DNA of 64,000 nucleotides from Bacteroidaceae bacterium (GCA_017445925.1 JAFSRW010000078.1:1-64000), one strand, 5' to 3'. Positions 51,763-60,162 are shown, counted from the first letter of the stretch. Translations and numbers: made by a program. Notes: generated by a model from the letters alone, not told the origin.

Positions 51763-52889
51763 CATTTCAATTATTACATACTGACGACAAGACAGCGGCA
51801 CGTGCAGGTCTTATAACTACAGATCACGGCCAGATAGAAACACCCATCTTTATGCCCGTGGGTACTGTTGGAAGTGTCAAAGGTCTTACCGTCAATGATC
51901 TCAAGACTCAGGTACAGGCACAAATCATCCTGGGGAACACCTATCATCTTTATCTCAGGCCTGGTACTCAGATATTAGAAAAAGCTGGAGGCTTGCATAA
52001 ATTCAACGGATGGGACAGACCCATTCTTACAGACAGCGGCGGCTTTCAAGTCTTTTCACTTACGGGAATCAGGAAACTTACTGAGGAAGGATGTACCTTC
52101 CAGAGCCACATAGATGGTAGCAAGCACATGTTCACCCCTGAGAAGGTGATGGATATTGAGCGCAGCATAGGAGCTGACATTATCATGGCACTTGATGAAT
52201 GCCCTTCAGGTACCAGCGATTTCAATTACGCAAAGAAAAGTCTGGGTCTTACTCACCGTTGGCTCGACAGATGTTTCCAGCGGTTTAATGAGACAGAACC
52301 TCTGTATGGCTATAATCAAAGCCTCTTCCCCATTGTACAAGGATGCACTTATAAAGAACTGAGAATACAAAGTGCCGAGTTTGTTGCCAGTAAGGAAGCT
52401 GACGGCAATGCCATTGGTGGATTAGCTGTAGGAGAACCCACAGAGGTTATGTACGAGATGATTGAGGTGGTTAACGAAATCCTGCCAAAGGACAAGCCCA
52501 GATACCTGATGGGTGTAGGAACCCCTGCCAACTTGCTTGAAGCTATTGACAGAGGCGTAGATATGTTTGATTGCGTCATGCCCACACGTAATGGACGTAA
52601 TGCCATGCTATTCACCAGTGAGGGGATTATGAATATGCGCAACAAGAAGTGGGAGGACGATTTCTCCCCCATCGATCCTAATGGTACAGCAGATGTCGAT
52701 GTATTCTACTCTCGTGCCTATCTGCATCACCTTTTCAAAGCTCAGGAGTTGCTGGCTTTGGAGATTGCTTCCATCCATAACCTTGCCTTCTATCTATGGC
52801 TGGTTAAGGAAGCCCGTAAACATATTCTGGCTGGTGATTACTCATCATGGAAGAGTGGCATGATCAGGAAAGTAACCAATAGATTATAA
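51759..52889 (+). CDS. tgt: tRNA-guanine transglycosylase (queuosine)
   Basis: TGT swaps guanine 34 for preQ1 in tRNAs for Tyr, His, Asn and Asp. The 376-residue protein has the TIM-barrel core: TDSGGFQVFSL, ALDECPSG, LAVGEPTEVM and MFDCVMPTRNGRNAM (nucleophile Asp). The C-terminal zinc region is unusual: where most bacteria have CxCxxC the sequence is DPNGTADVDVFYSRAYLHHL, with no Cys, though the later SIHNL His is kept. So the zinc may be absent. This may be normal for the lineage. Confidence 0.95.
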   Translation: MTFQLLHTDDKTAARAGLITTDHGQIETPIFMPVGTVGSVKGLTVNDLKTQVQAQIILGNTYHLYLRPGTQILEKAGGLHKFNGWDRPILTDSGGFQVFSLTGIRKLTEEGCTFQSHIDGSKHMFTPEKVMDIERSIGADIIMALDECPSGTSDFNYAKKSLGLTHRWLDRCFQRFNETEPLYGYNQSLFPIVQGCTYKELRIQSAEFVASKEADGNAIGGLAVGEPTEVMYEMIEVVNEILPKDKPRYLMGVGTPANLLEAIDRGVDMFDCVMPTRNGRNAMLFTSEGIMNMRNKKWEDDFSPIDPNGTADVDVFYSRAYLHHLFKAQELLALEIASIHNLAFYLWLVKEARKHILAGDYSSWKSGMIRKVTNRL

Positions 52890-52898
52890 GATTGTTTC

Positions 52899-53999
52899 AT
52901 GAAGGTTACATTTTTAAAGCGAATAGACAGATACCTGATAGGTAAGTTTTTGGGGACATATATATTCTCCATCCTGCTTATTATCAGCATTGCTGTTGTA
53001 TTCGACTTTAACGAAAATGTTGACCGCTTCACCACATACCATGCTTCCGGGAAAGGTATCTTTTATTATTATCTGAATTTTATTCCTTATTACGCTAACC
53101 TTTTCAGTTCTCTGTTTGTATTTCTTAGCGTTATCTTCTTTACATCCAAACTCGCAGATAACAGCGAGATAATAGCCATGATAAGTACAGGAATGAGCTA
53201 CAGAAGGTTAATGCTCCCCTATCTTATCAGCTCTGCTATCATTGCCTGTGCCACATTCTATCTGGGTTCCGAGGTAATACCGCGTGGAAGTATCAAACGA
53301 CTGGTCTTTGAGAACCAATACAAGAAGAACAAAAAGAACCCCACGTATGCCGATCGTGTTCAGCTTCAGGTAGATAAAGGGGTTATTGCATATATGGAGC
53401 ATTTCGATGGGATTAGCAAGACGGGCATTCACTTCAACCTTGACAAGTTCAAGAACAAGAAGTTGGTTTCCCATCTTACAGCAAGCAGTGTTAAATATGA
53501 TACACTTAGCAATGTACGTAATCATTGGACACTGAACAACGTTACCATCCGCGAATTACAGGGTTATAAAGAAAAGATTACCCATTACAACACCATCGAC
53601 TCTATCATTGCCATCGAGCCAAACGACTTCCTCTTTACCCGTAACATGCAGGAAACCATGACAAACAGTGAACTTCTCATGTATATCGAGAAACAAAGAA
53701 ACAGAGGAAGCAAGAACCTTAAAGTTTTCGAGGTTGAATATCACAAGAGATATGCCATACCCTTTGCTGCATTCATCCTGTCTACTATAGGCATGGCCCT
53801 TTCGTCAAGAAAGCGGAAGGGAGGTATGGGTATAGCGTTAGGTACAGGTATAGCATTAAGTGCTGCATATATCCTCTTGCAGACCGTTTCAGCCACATTC
53901 AGTATAAACTCAGGATTATCTCCTATGCTCGCAGCATGGATTCCCAATATATTATTCACCTTTATAGCATGGTATCTTTATAAGAAGGCACCCAGATAA
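52899..53999 (+). CDS. LptF/LptG family permease
   Basis: LptF/G form the inner membrane part of the lipopolysaccharide export machine. The 366-residue protein has about six membrane helices (first at about 13-33) around a periplasmic jelly-roll domain, and MISTGMSYRRLMLPYL after helix 3 is typical of YjgP/YjgQ. It starts 9 bases after tgt. Whether it is LptF or LptG cannot be said. Confidence 0.92.
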   Translation: MKVTFLKRIDRYLIGKFLGTYIFSILLIISIAVVFDFNENVDRFTTYHASGKGIFYYYLNFIPYYANLFSSLFVFLSVIFFTSKLADNSEIIAMISTGMSYRRLMLPYLISSAIIACATFYLGSEVIPRGSIKRLVFENQYKKNKKNPTYADRVQLQVDKGVIAYMEHFDGISKTGIHFNLDKFKNKKLVSHLTASSVKYDTLSNVRNHWTLNNVTIRELQGYKEKITHYNTIDSIIAIEPNDFLFTRNMQETMTNSELLMYIEKQRNRGSKNLKVFEVEYHKRYAIPFAAFILSTIGMALSSRKRKGGMGIALGTGIALSAAYILLQTVSATFSINSGLSPMLAAWIPNILFTFIAWYLYKKAPR

Positions 54000-54011
54000 C
54001 ACAAAGAATAC

Positions 54012-55253
54012 ATGGACTTTTACGATTTAGACCTGAACTACTTGGTGCTGGACGCACTTGATGACATGAACTTTACCGAAACTACTCCTATTCAGGAGCA
54101 TTCTATCCCCCCTATATTAAAAGGCAGGGATATAATGGGTATTGCTCAGACAGGAACAGGAAAGACGGCTGCATATCTCCTGCCAATTCTCAGTTTATTG
54201 GAGGATGGAGGATACCCCAAGAATGCTATCAACTGTGTTATCATGTCACCAACCCGAGAGTTAGCACAGCAGATTGATCAAGCCATGCAGGGATTCTCCT
54301 ATTACCTGAGCAATGTAAGCAGTATTGCTGTTTATGGAGGTAACGATGGCCTCCGATACGAACAGGAGAAACGTAGCATGCAGAATGGAGCAGATGTTGT
54401 TATAGCAACCCCTGGCCGACTTATCAGTCATATTACCTTAGGCAATATCGACTTAAGCAAGGTCTCCTTCTTTATTCTGGACGAGGCTGATCGTATGCTC
54501 GACATGGGTTTTTGCGACGACATCCTGCAAATTGCCAAGCAACTGCCCAAGAAACATCAGACTATCATGTTCAGTGCCACCATGCCCAAGGACATCCTCC
54601 AACTGGCACACCAACTGCTGAAAAACCCTGTTGAGGTTAAACTTTCACTTAGTAAACCCGCAGACGGAATATCCCAGGGAGCATATATCTGTTACGAAAC
54701 ACAGAAGTTGGGTATTATAAAGTCCTTGTTCAAGGAAAGGAAACCAGAACGCGTTATTATCTTTACCAGTAGCAAAGTCAAGACTAAAGAACTTGCCATT
54801 AATATCATCAGAGCTGGATTCAAGGCAAAAGCCATGCATAGCGACTTAGAGCAATCCGAGCGAGATGATGTTATGTACCAGTTCCGTAGTGGTAAGATTG
54901 ATATTCTTGTTGCAACAGACATTGTAGCCCGTGGTATCGATATTGATGACATACAGTTGGTCATCAACTATGATGTTCCTCACGACAAGGAAGACTACGT
55001 TCACCGAATTGGCAGAACAGCAAGAGCAGGCAAGAATGGTCGTTCCATCACCCTTGTTTCCGAGAAGGACCAGCAATACTTTGCCCGCATTGAAAGATTT
55101 CTGGAGAAAGACGTAGAGAAACTACCTGTCCCCGAATCATTAGGTGAAACCCCTATATATAATAAGGAAAGAAAAACAAAGAAAAAAGGCTACTCCGGAA
55201 AGAACGGAAAGAGCAGAGAAAAGGCTTACAAAAAGAAAAAGCCTTCTAAATAA
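54012..55253 (+). CDS. DEAD-box RNA helicase (RhlE-like)
   Basis: The 413-residue protein has all DEAD-box motifs: AQTGTGKTAAYLLP, PTRELAQQ, TPGRL, DEADRMLDMGF, SATMP, VATDIVARGID and HRIGRTARAG. It ends in a Lys/Arg-rich tail of about 35 residues for RNA binding. It lies 12 bases after the LptF/G gene. Such helicases help ribosome assembly and RNA decay. Confidence 0.95.
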   Translation: MDFYDLDLNYLVLDALDDMNFTETTPIQEHSIPPILKGRDIMGIAQTGTGKTAAYLLPILSLLEDGGYPKNAINCVIMSPTRELAQQIDQAMQGFSYYLSNVSSIAVYGGNDGLRYEQEKRSMQNGADVVIATPGRLISHITLGNIDLSKVSFFILDEADRMLDMGFCDDILQIAKQLPKKHQTIMFSATMPKDILQLAHQLLKNPVEVKLSLSKPADGISQGAYICYETQKLGIIKSLFKERKPERVIIFTSSKVKTKELAINIIRAGFKAKAMHSDLEQSERDDVMYQFRSGKIDILVATDIVARGIDIDDIQLVINYDVPHDKEDYVHRIGRTARAGKNGRSITLVSEKDQQYFARIERFLEKDVEKLPVPESLGETPIYNKERKTKKKGYSGKNGKSREKAYKKKKPSK

Positions 55254-55263
55254 GCAATATTAC

Positions 55264-55343
55264 ATCAGACATCTTCCATCTTACATCTTCCTTCTTCCAT
55301 CTTACATCTTCCTTCTTCCATCTTACATCATCTTCTTCAGGAG
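55264..55343. repeat. 21-base tandem repeat, CATCTTCC type
   Basis: TTCCATCTTACATCTTCCTTC repeats about three times with period 21. A purine-rich relative is at 780-815. It lies 10 bases after the helicase stop and is not coding. Confidence 0.8.
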
Positions 55344-55658
55344 GAGGAATAATCAACTTAGAAAAATTATTATTTAATCTATTTCTTGCTCGAAAACAAG
55401 TTAGATAATTATCACAAATAGGCTGCAAAATTGGCATAGTCACCTTTGCTTCATTCAGATAATCTCCATGACTCATTGAGATGGTTTGAACAACTCGTTC
55501 AGATAGGACTTTAGGGGGGTAAGGGATTATCTCAATGATTTGTTCCCCCTATCGGAACAACTTGTTCAGATAAGGGGTGTCGCTCTGCAATATCTTTTCC
55601 CTATCTGCCATCAAACCTCATACCTCCGACATCTTTCAACCATATTTCGCTTACAAAG
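55344..55658. other. Intergenic region with paired palindromes
   Basis: GAACAACTCGTTCAGATAGG (55488-55507) and GAACAACTTGTTCAGATAAG (55555-55574) are near-palindromic boxes 67 bases apart. TCATTGAGAT (55473-55482) and ATCTCAATGA (55529-55538) are perfect inverted repeats. No gene was found. It lies downstream of both the helicase and the nuclease gene. Confidence 0.55.
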
Positions 55659-56645
55659 TTACTTCTCAAAATTGTCTAGTAATTTGTCTAATTGACTTTG
55701 TAATTCGTCTCGATTAGGTAGGTATAATTGATAACGTGCTGCAAATAGTTGGTTGTCTATTCCTTGTAGAGCATATTCCATCAAGAGTTCATCCTTTCTT
55801 GCCCCCAAAACAATACCTATTGGTGGATTATCGTCTGGTTGACAAATCTCATTCTTGAAGTAATTAAGGTAGAGATTCATCTGTCCTATGTCACTATGCT
55901 TAATCTCTGCTCGTTTCAGATCAATCAAAACATAACATTTCAATATGGCATTATAGAACACCAAATCCACTTTGAATCGTCTGTTTCCTATTGGTATAAC
56001 ATACTGACGTCCCATGAATGCGAAACCTCTACCCAATTCCAACAGGAACTGTTCCATATTAACCTTCAAAGCCTTCTCCAAATCGGATTCCTTGTATTGT
56101 TTTCGCTGTGGTAACCCAGTAAACTCCAAAACGTATGGGTCGTGGATAATATCTGCTGGCGACAGAACCTGATGCCCCTCATTTGCAAGAGCAAGTACAC
56201 CTTCTTTATCTGTACTGAGCGCAAGTCTTTGGAAAAGAGAAGAGTTAATTTGTCGTTTCAGTTCCCTGACTCTCCATCCTTCTTTGATGCATTCCTTCAT
56301 ATAGAACTGCATCTCCAACGGGTCATCACATTTAAGTAGTTCAATATAATGACTCCAACTCAATTGTCCAGCCACTGTTTGGATTTTTGGGAATCGCACA
56401 TAGAACAGTCTCATATTGAACAAATTAGATCGAGAATAGCCTTTCCCTTTAAGTCTGGTTAAATCTCTTGATAGATTAGTCAAAAGTTGTTTTCCGTATT
56501 CTGCCTTGACATTACCATGTTGCTCAAATTCCACAATGTATCTACCTGTCTGCCAATTGGCATGAAGCAACTCCGTGTTTACCGTTAGTGCAGCATTTCT
56601 TCTTGCGTTCTCCCACACATCCGAAATAAGTGAGACAAGTCTCAC
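55659..56645 (-). CDS. YhcG-type PDDEXK nuclease (DUF1016)
   Basis: The 328-residue protein has an N-terminal DUF1016 part (SLISDVWENARRNAALTVNTELL, then WQTGRYIVEFEQ) and a C-terminal PDDEXK nuclease domain (FKVDLVFYNAILKCYVLIDLKR with Asp and the D-x-K-type core). Such proteins are found beside type I restriction genes. The start is unusual: the frame is open upstream to a TAA at 56685-56687 with no ATG, so GTG at 56645 is used here. Upstream of that stop the same frame is the methylase fragment. See findings. Confidence 0.85.
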   Translation of the reverse strand: MRLVSLISDVWENARRNAALTVNTELLHANWQTGRYIVEFEQHGNVKAEYGKQLLTNLSRDLTRLKGKGYSRSNLFNMRLFYVRFPKIQTVAGQLSWSHYIELLKCDDPLEMQFYMKECIKEGWRVRELKRQINSSLFQRLALSTDKEGVLALANEGHQVLSPADIIHDPYVLEFTGLPQRKQYKESDLEKALKVNMEQFLLELGRGFAFMGRQYVIPIGNRRFKVDLVFYNAILKCYVLIDLKRAEIKHSDIGQMNLYLNYFKNEICQPDDNPPIGIVLGARKDELLMEYALQGIDNQLFAARYQLYLPNRDELQSQLDKLLDNFEK

Positions 56646-56684
56646 ATATTCAGAATCATTGGTTTGAAGATCACCTGTTGATTT

Positions 56685-57011
56685 TTATGCAATATCTTTA
56701 TCTTTTGTTTTCTCGTAATCTTCCTTGCGAATAGTTACGTTTTCCGCTTTACACTCAACCACGACAAAGGCACTTTTACTATCAACCTTATCTTTAGCAG
56801 ATTTCCAAATAACAATATCTGCACGAGCTGCACCTTGACCACGTTGAGAGTTCGTTACTTTCAACTCCTGATCCATTTGCTTTAAATCATAGCCATAGCT
56901 ATCCACTAATCGACAAATGTATCTTTGGCGAACTTCCTCTTCTGGTTTCATCACAAGCCATTTGTCCTTTAAAGGTACGTATATCTTGTTGCCTTCAATT
57001 TTTAAATCCAT
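56685..57011 (-). pseudogene. Truncated type I restriction N-6 DNA methylase (N-terminal part)
   Basis: The 108-residue frame (IEGNKIYVPLKDKWLVMKPE, RADIVIWKSAKDKV, FVVVECKAENVTIRKEDY) matches the N-terminal domain of type I restriction-modification subunits. That family continues for hundreds of residues with an N-6 methylase; here homology stops after KEDY, followed by EKTKDKDIA and a stop. The methylase catalytic domain is missing. The frame continues directly into the YhcG nuclease after the single stop. Confidence 0.8.
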
Positions 57012-57018
57012 TGCTTCA

Positions 57019-57125
57019 TTATTTTGTTGAATTTATTACAGTTCTTATATCCACATCCATAATGGTTGCAATCTCATTCAATTGTGTGATGGATGGCTGC
57101 AGCCTAATTTTCTTTATTTCTGTTT
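57019..57125 (-). pseudogene. C-terminal fragment of an XRE-family regulator
   Basis: The minus strand reads KIRLQPSITQLNEIATIMDVDIRTVINSTK then stop, the typical end of a Cro/CI-type helix-turn-helix protein near restriction genes. There is no start: the upstream part merges into dinD in another frame. About 35 residues remain. It sits in the gap between dinD and the methylase fragment. Confidence 0.6.
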
Positions 57126-57944
57126 CTTTCCCAGCATTTTTTTCTCTTCGTTTACCAAACGTCGTTCTACTTTCTTTACATCTTCTGCAGGTGGAAGGTT
57201 TTCAGGAACGATGCCTCGCTCGGTTAACATCTTGCGAACAGCAGCATTGTTCTCAACATGCTCCTTGGTAATAGCGGTCTCGCCTTGAAGATCTTTTGTC
57301 TGTACATTTACGCTGGTCATCTCTGCGGCAAAATCTTTGGCCTTAATGCTGATTGTAGGTAGAAAATCCGCAAGTGGACGATTTTGAGGCATTCCCATTT
57401 TACGTTTCATCATATTGGTGCTTAAGCGGAAGAGAGCCTGATCTCCCTTGGAACGGATAACAGCGAAGGTCTGGTCGTTCACACCACGCTCATAAAGGAT
57501 GCCAGATAGTTTCTTCTCTGTCTCCTGCAACTTGGCACGAGCCTTCACACGCTCCACTTCTAATAGACGTAGTTCTATCAACTCTGCACGACGTGTTTGC
57601 ACAGCAAAGTAGGTCTGGGCAAAGGCTATCTGAGGCTTGCGAGGGTCGCCATTTTGGGCCACAAGATAGCAGGCGTAACGAGTGAGCATAATATCATCAA
57701 CCTCACGCTGAGCACCTTTCCCAACAATTATCATCTTATTGACGTCAATAAAATGATCCGACAGGGATTGGCCCACGTTCATGCAGGAATCTTTGGCTTT
57801 GTTGATGACGTTAGTAAAATTCTGCCACAGACTATAACCCAGCAGTTTCTGAAGTTCGCGTGCACTCCAGCATTCTACATTGTTTACATCACATGCTGCT
57901 TGTTCGAATTGTTCAAACAGTTTCAATATATCTTCTTTCTTCAT
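57114..57944 (-). CDS. dinD: DinD-like DNA damage-inducible protein
   Basis: DinD homologues are often linked to restriction loci and DNA damage; E. coli DinD inhibits RecA filaments. The protein starts [42 protein letters not shown], then [22 protein letters not shown] and a helical C-terminal part with Lys-rich tail. Start at 57944 is preferred because a TATATTTG box (57978-57985) would begin transcription near 57972; an in-frame ATG at 57968 lies almost on that point. An XRE fragment follows. Confidence 0.9.
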   Translation of the reverse strand: MKKEDILKLFEQFEQAACDVNNVECWSARELQKLLGYSLWQNFTNVINKAKDSCMNVGQSLSDHFIDVNKMIIVGKGAQREVDDIMLTRYACYLVAQNGDPRKPQIAFAQTYFAVQTRRAELIELRLLEVERVKARAKLQETEKKLSGILYERGVNDQTFAVIRSKGDQALFRLSTNMMKRKMGMPQNRPLADFLPTISIKAKDFAAEMTSVNVQTKDLQGETAITKEHVENNAAVRKMLTERGIVPENLPPAEDVKKVERRLVNEEKKMLGKKQK

Positions 57945-57977
57945 GACTCCTTGTTGCCAATTCTTCATTTTCAGCTA

Positions 57978-57985
57978 CAAATATA
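57978..57985 (-). promoter_or_regulatory. -7 box of dinD
   Basis: TATATTTG on the minus strand; no -33 TTTG at the normal distance. No LexA-type palindrome was identified in this short gap. Confidence 0.45.
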
Positions 57986-58140
57986 CAAAAGTTTTTCAAT
58001 TTATTATGTACTTACTAAAGCATTTTTTACCTTCATACCCTACTTGTACAGAAAAACTGGGGGTGGTCTGTATGTAAACCCAGGTGCTCGTAGCCGAGAA
58101 GCCTCGTAGTCCAGACAGTTCAAAGCTGGATTAACGGAAC

Positions 58141-58660
58141 AATTCTGGTTCATAGTTCATGGACAATGTTTCAAATTTTGAAAATTCGCATAACAGCCTA
58201 CATGCCTACATGAAATCGTTCGGAACCCGCATGGTTGTTGTGTTTCTCTCACTTTCAAGCATACATAAAGCCTACATGGAGCCTACATGATGCCTACATG
58301 TTTTGGGGTGTTTACAGTAAGGGAGCAAGATTTAAGTAACGTATTTGCAAGTTTTATGCTTCCTACAAGCAAAGAAATTCTCTAGAGAATTTAGCGGCTT
58401 CCTCGTGTAGTAGCAATTGTTTACACGTTACTTAGCAGAAAATTCTCTAGAGAATCTCAGAATAGGCATTAAGAAGTCTTTTTGTAAACAGACCAATTAG
58501 TTTCTGCAAACTCCTTATCGCCAATTATATGTAGGCTCTATGTAGGAATCATGTAGGCTTTATGTAGGCTTGCGAATGTATCAACCCCAGTATTCATCGG
58601 GAGTTTCAGCAAAATCATGTAGGCATGTAGGCTGTTTTGAGATTTTCTTGCGAAAATAGG
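58141..58660. repeat. Symmetric inverted array of GCCTACATG boxes
   Basis: Left boxes GCCTACATG start at 58196, 58204, 58270, 58281 and 58292. Right boxes (C)ATGTAGGC are at about 58529, 58541 (degenerate), 58550, 58562, 58616 and 58624. Between them lie two palindromes: AAATTCTCTAGAGAATTT (58375-58392) and ATTCTCTAGAGAAT (58442-58455). The outer pair centres on 58414 and the two palindromes on 58416, so the whole is symmetric. AAGTAACGT/ACGTTACTT pairs are also present. No gene is supported in 57986-58980. Confidence 0.85.
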
Positions 58661-58960
58661 ATTTACGAACTTACGAAAATCCAAACGTTAACCTTAACGG
58701 TGACGATAAAAAAGGTTATTGGTTATAGGCTATAGGTTATTGAAGATTTCAATGGGAAGGATAACGGTTGACCTTAACCAGTTAAGAACTTTGGCAATTA
58801 GCTGTTGGCTATTGGCATCGATTTAGACCTTAACGTTAACCTTAACCGTTATTTAATTGACAATGGGTATTAGACTTTAGGTTTTAGTGGTATGTATGTA
58901 AGCTAAAGTTTACAATTCTTTCTCTATGTTCAAAGAAATCAACAAAAAGTTTGGTGGTAT
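58661..58960. repeat. AACGTTAACC/GGTTATAGG low-complexity stretch
   Basis: Repeats such as CCTTAACGTTAACC and GGTTATTGGTTATAGG are scattered here. The first part (58658-58800) resembles the left part of the window start (1-60). Nothing coding is visible. Confidence 0.6.
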
Positions 58961-58981
58961 AAAAGAAAATGTTTTCCTTTG
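58950..58981 (+). promoter_or_regulatory. Near-consensus promoter of a possible small RNA
   Basis: TTTG (58950-58953), a 20-base spacer, then TTCCTTTG (58974-58981), one mismatch from TAnnTTTG. Confidence 0.45.
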
Positions 58982-58986
58982 CAGTG

Positions 58987-59084
58987 TGAATGAGAGTTGC
59001 ATATAGGCGCGATAACATCAAGCTCCGCAACCGTTCCTTTTTAGATAAAAGCCGTTGGTCGTGTACCTACGGCTTTTGTTTTTT
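58987..59084 (+). ncRNA. Possible small RNA
   Basis: About 98 bases lie between a near-consensus promoter and a strong terminator with no coding frame. The stretch includes AGGCGCGATAACATCAAGC. It is convergent with the gene at 59083. Presence rests only on the promoter-terminator pair. Confidence 0.4.
59046..59084. terminator. Terminator, probably bidirectional
   Basis: AAAAGCCGT and ACGGCTTTT form a 9-bp stem, followed by GTTTTTT on the plus strand and by TTTTATC on the minus strand. It serves the possible small RNA and the gene at 59083-59583. Confidence 0.8.
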
Positions 59085-59583
59085 AGTATGAAGACGTGCC
59101 TAGAGCAAGTTGGGCTATGGCCGACATAATTTCTTGACGCGTTTGTAAACTGGCATTCACAACCACAGCTTCTCCACAGAATACCACATAACATGCTGTA
59201 ATCATCCCCGTCACGAAGTCAGTTTTTCTACGAGAAATGTATTTTGACAATTCAAAAGAACGTACTTGAAGGATATGCTCGTCAAGATCAATAACAACAA
59301 CCTTACAACCCTGTTTCTTTGCGGCCTTAAATCCTGCAGTAACACCTTTCTCACCCATTATTCCCTTACGATCGCCTAACTGGTTATTAATCGTATATTC
59401 TGGATTTTTGTGCCCAAAAGACAACGTGTGGGTATTTATGATAATGGAAACATCAGGAAAGGAGTTGAGGATGGCCCGAGCAGCCCGGATATTACTCTTA
59501 AGTTCTCTTTGGTCAGCGTTTACACTAATAAGCAAGCGCTGACCATAAACTTCATCCTCTATGTAATCTGTTGGCGTATTCAT
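59083..59583 (-). CDS. Uncharacterised protein, possibly BECR-fold RNase-like
   Basis: The 166-residue soluble protein begins MNTPTDYIEDEVYGQRLLISVNAD. Its middle part (FGHKNPEYTINNQLGDRKGI, then FKAAKKQGCKVVVIDLDEH and LSKYISRRKTDF) resembles Barnase/EndoU/colicin E5-RelE (BECR) type toxin domains, where HKNPEY and the aDRK element recur. This is from memory of the pattern, without a search. No partner antitoxin is adjacent. A full promoter is at 59596-59626; the 5' leader would be only about 7 bases. It lies between two halves of the dispersed repeat. Confidence 0.7.
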   Translation of the reverse strand: MNTPTDYIEDEVYGQRLLISVNADQRELKSNIRAARAILNSFPDVSIIINTHTLSFGHKNPEYTINNQLGDRKGIMGEKGVTAGFKAAKKQGCKVVVIDLDEHILQVRSFELSKYISRRKTDFVTGMITACYVVFCGEAVVVNASLQTRQEIMSAIAQLALGTSSY

Positions 59584-59595
59584 ATTATATCTTTG

Positions 59596-59626
59596 CAAAG
59601 GTACAAAGAATTCCCGAATAGTCAAA
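59596..59626 (-). promoter_or_regulatory. Promoter of the 59083-59583 gene
   Basis: On the minus strand TTTG (59626-59623), a 19-base spacer and TACCTTTG (59603-59596). Start near 59590 gives a very short leader. Confidence 0.75.
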
Positions 59627-59679
59627 AAGAACAAATGGGAAATAAGGCCTAAGCCCAGAAAAAGTTGACAATTGCAAAA

Positions 59680-60162
59680 AACAGGTAACACCTAACCTGA
59701 AATAGCGATAAGCCCGATAACCATGCGGGATGAAAGAGTGTTACCTGTTTGCTCAACAGGTAACTAACAGGTAACACAACACCTAACTTCATGCAATTAA
59801 GATGTTAAGATTATAATGAGTTACCTGTTAGTGAGGTGTTAGTGACCTGTTAGCCAAACAGGTAACATCAGTTGCAAGCGATAACCATCGGATCTCAACG
59901 TTCAGCAAGTGAGGTGTTGCATAAAATTTCAACGCTAACGTTAACGATAACGATAACTAAAATAGACCTTAGACTTTAAACATAACAACAAGGCGGAAAC
60001 ATCTTGACAAACATTGACTGGGCTAAGATATCAAAGGATGTTCTTTAGCATAAGAATTTTTACTGCCTAACGTGGCGGCAAAAATTCTCTAACTAGCCGG
60101 CAAGTTTTCTCTAACTGGGAAGAAAAACGAGAACAGAAAAGGCGATTGGAAAATTATTTACA
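59680..60162. repeat. Dispersed ~480-base non-coding module, copy B
   Basis: Second copy of the module at 125-604, same orientation. It keeps the AACAGGTAAC and GTGAGGTGTT boxes, the 61-base identical block (59861-59921) and the 44-base identical block (60028-60071). The stretch 59800-59815 and 59960-60020 differ most. Bases 60163-60290 after it hold no gene that I can support; a GAGTTTACTC run lies at 60243-60300. Confidence 0.8.

Noticed and set aside
57597..58109. 170-codon plus-strand frame over dinD
   Set aside because: Antisense to dinD with no domain and no promoter.
58196..58632. CRISPR array
   Set aside because: Boxes are only 9 bases, face each other, and spacers are irregular; no cas gene.
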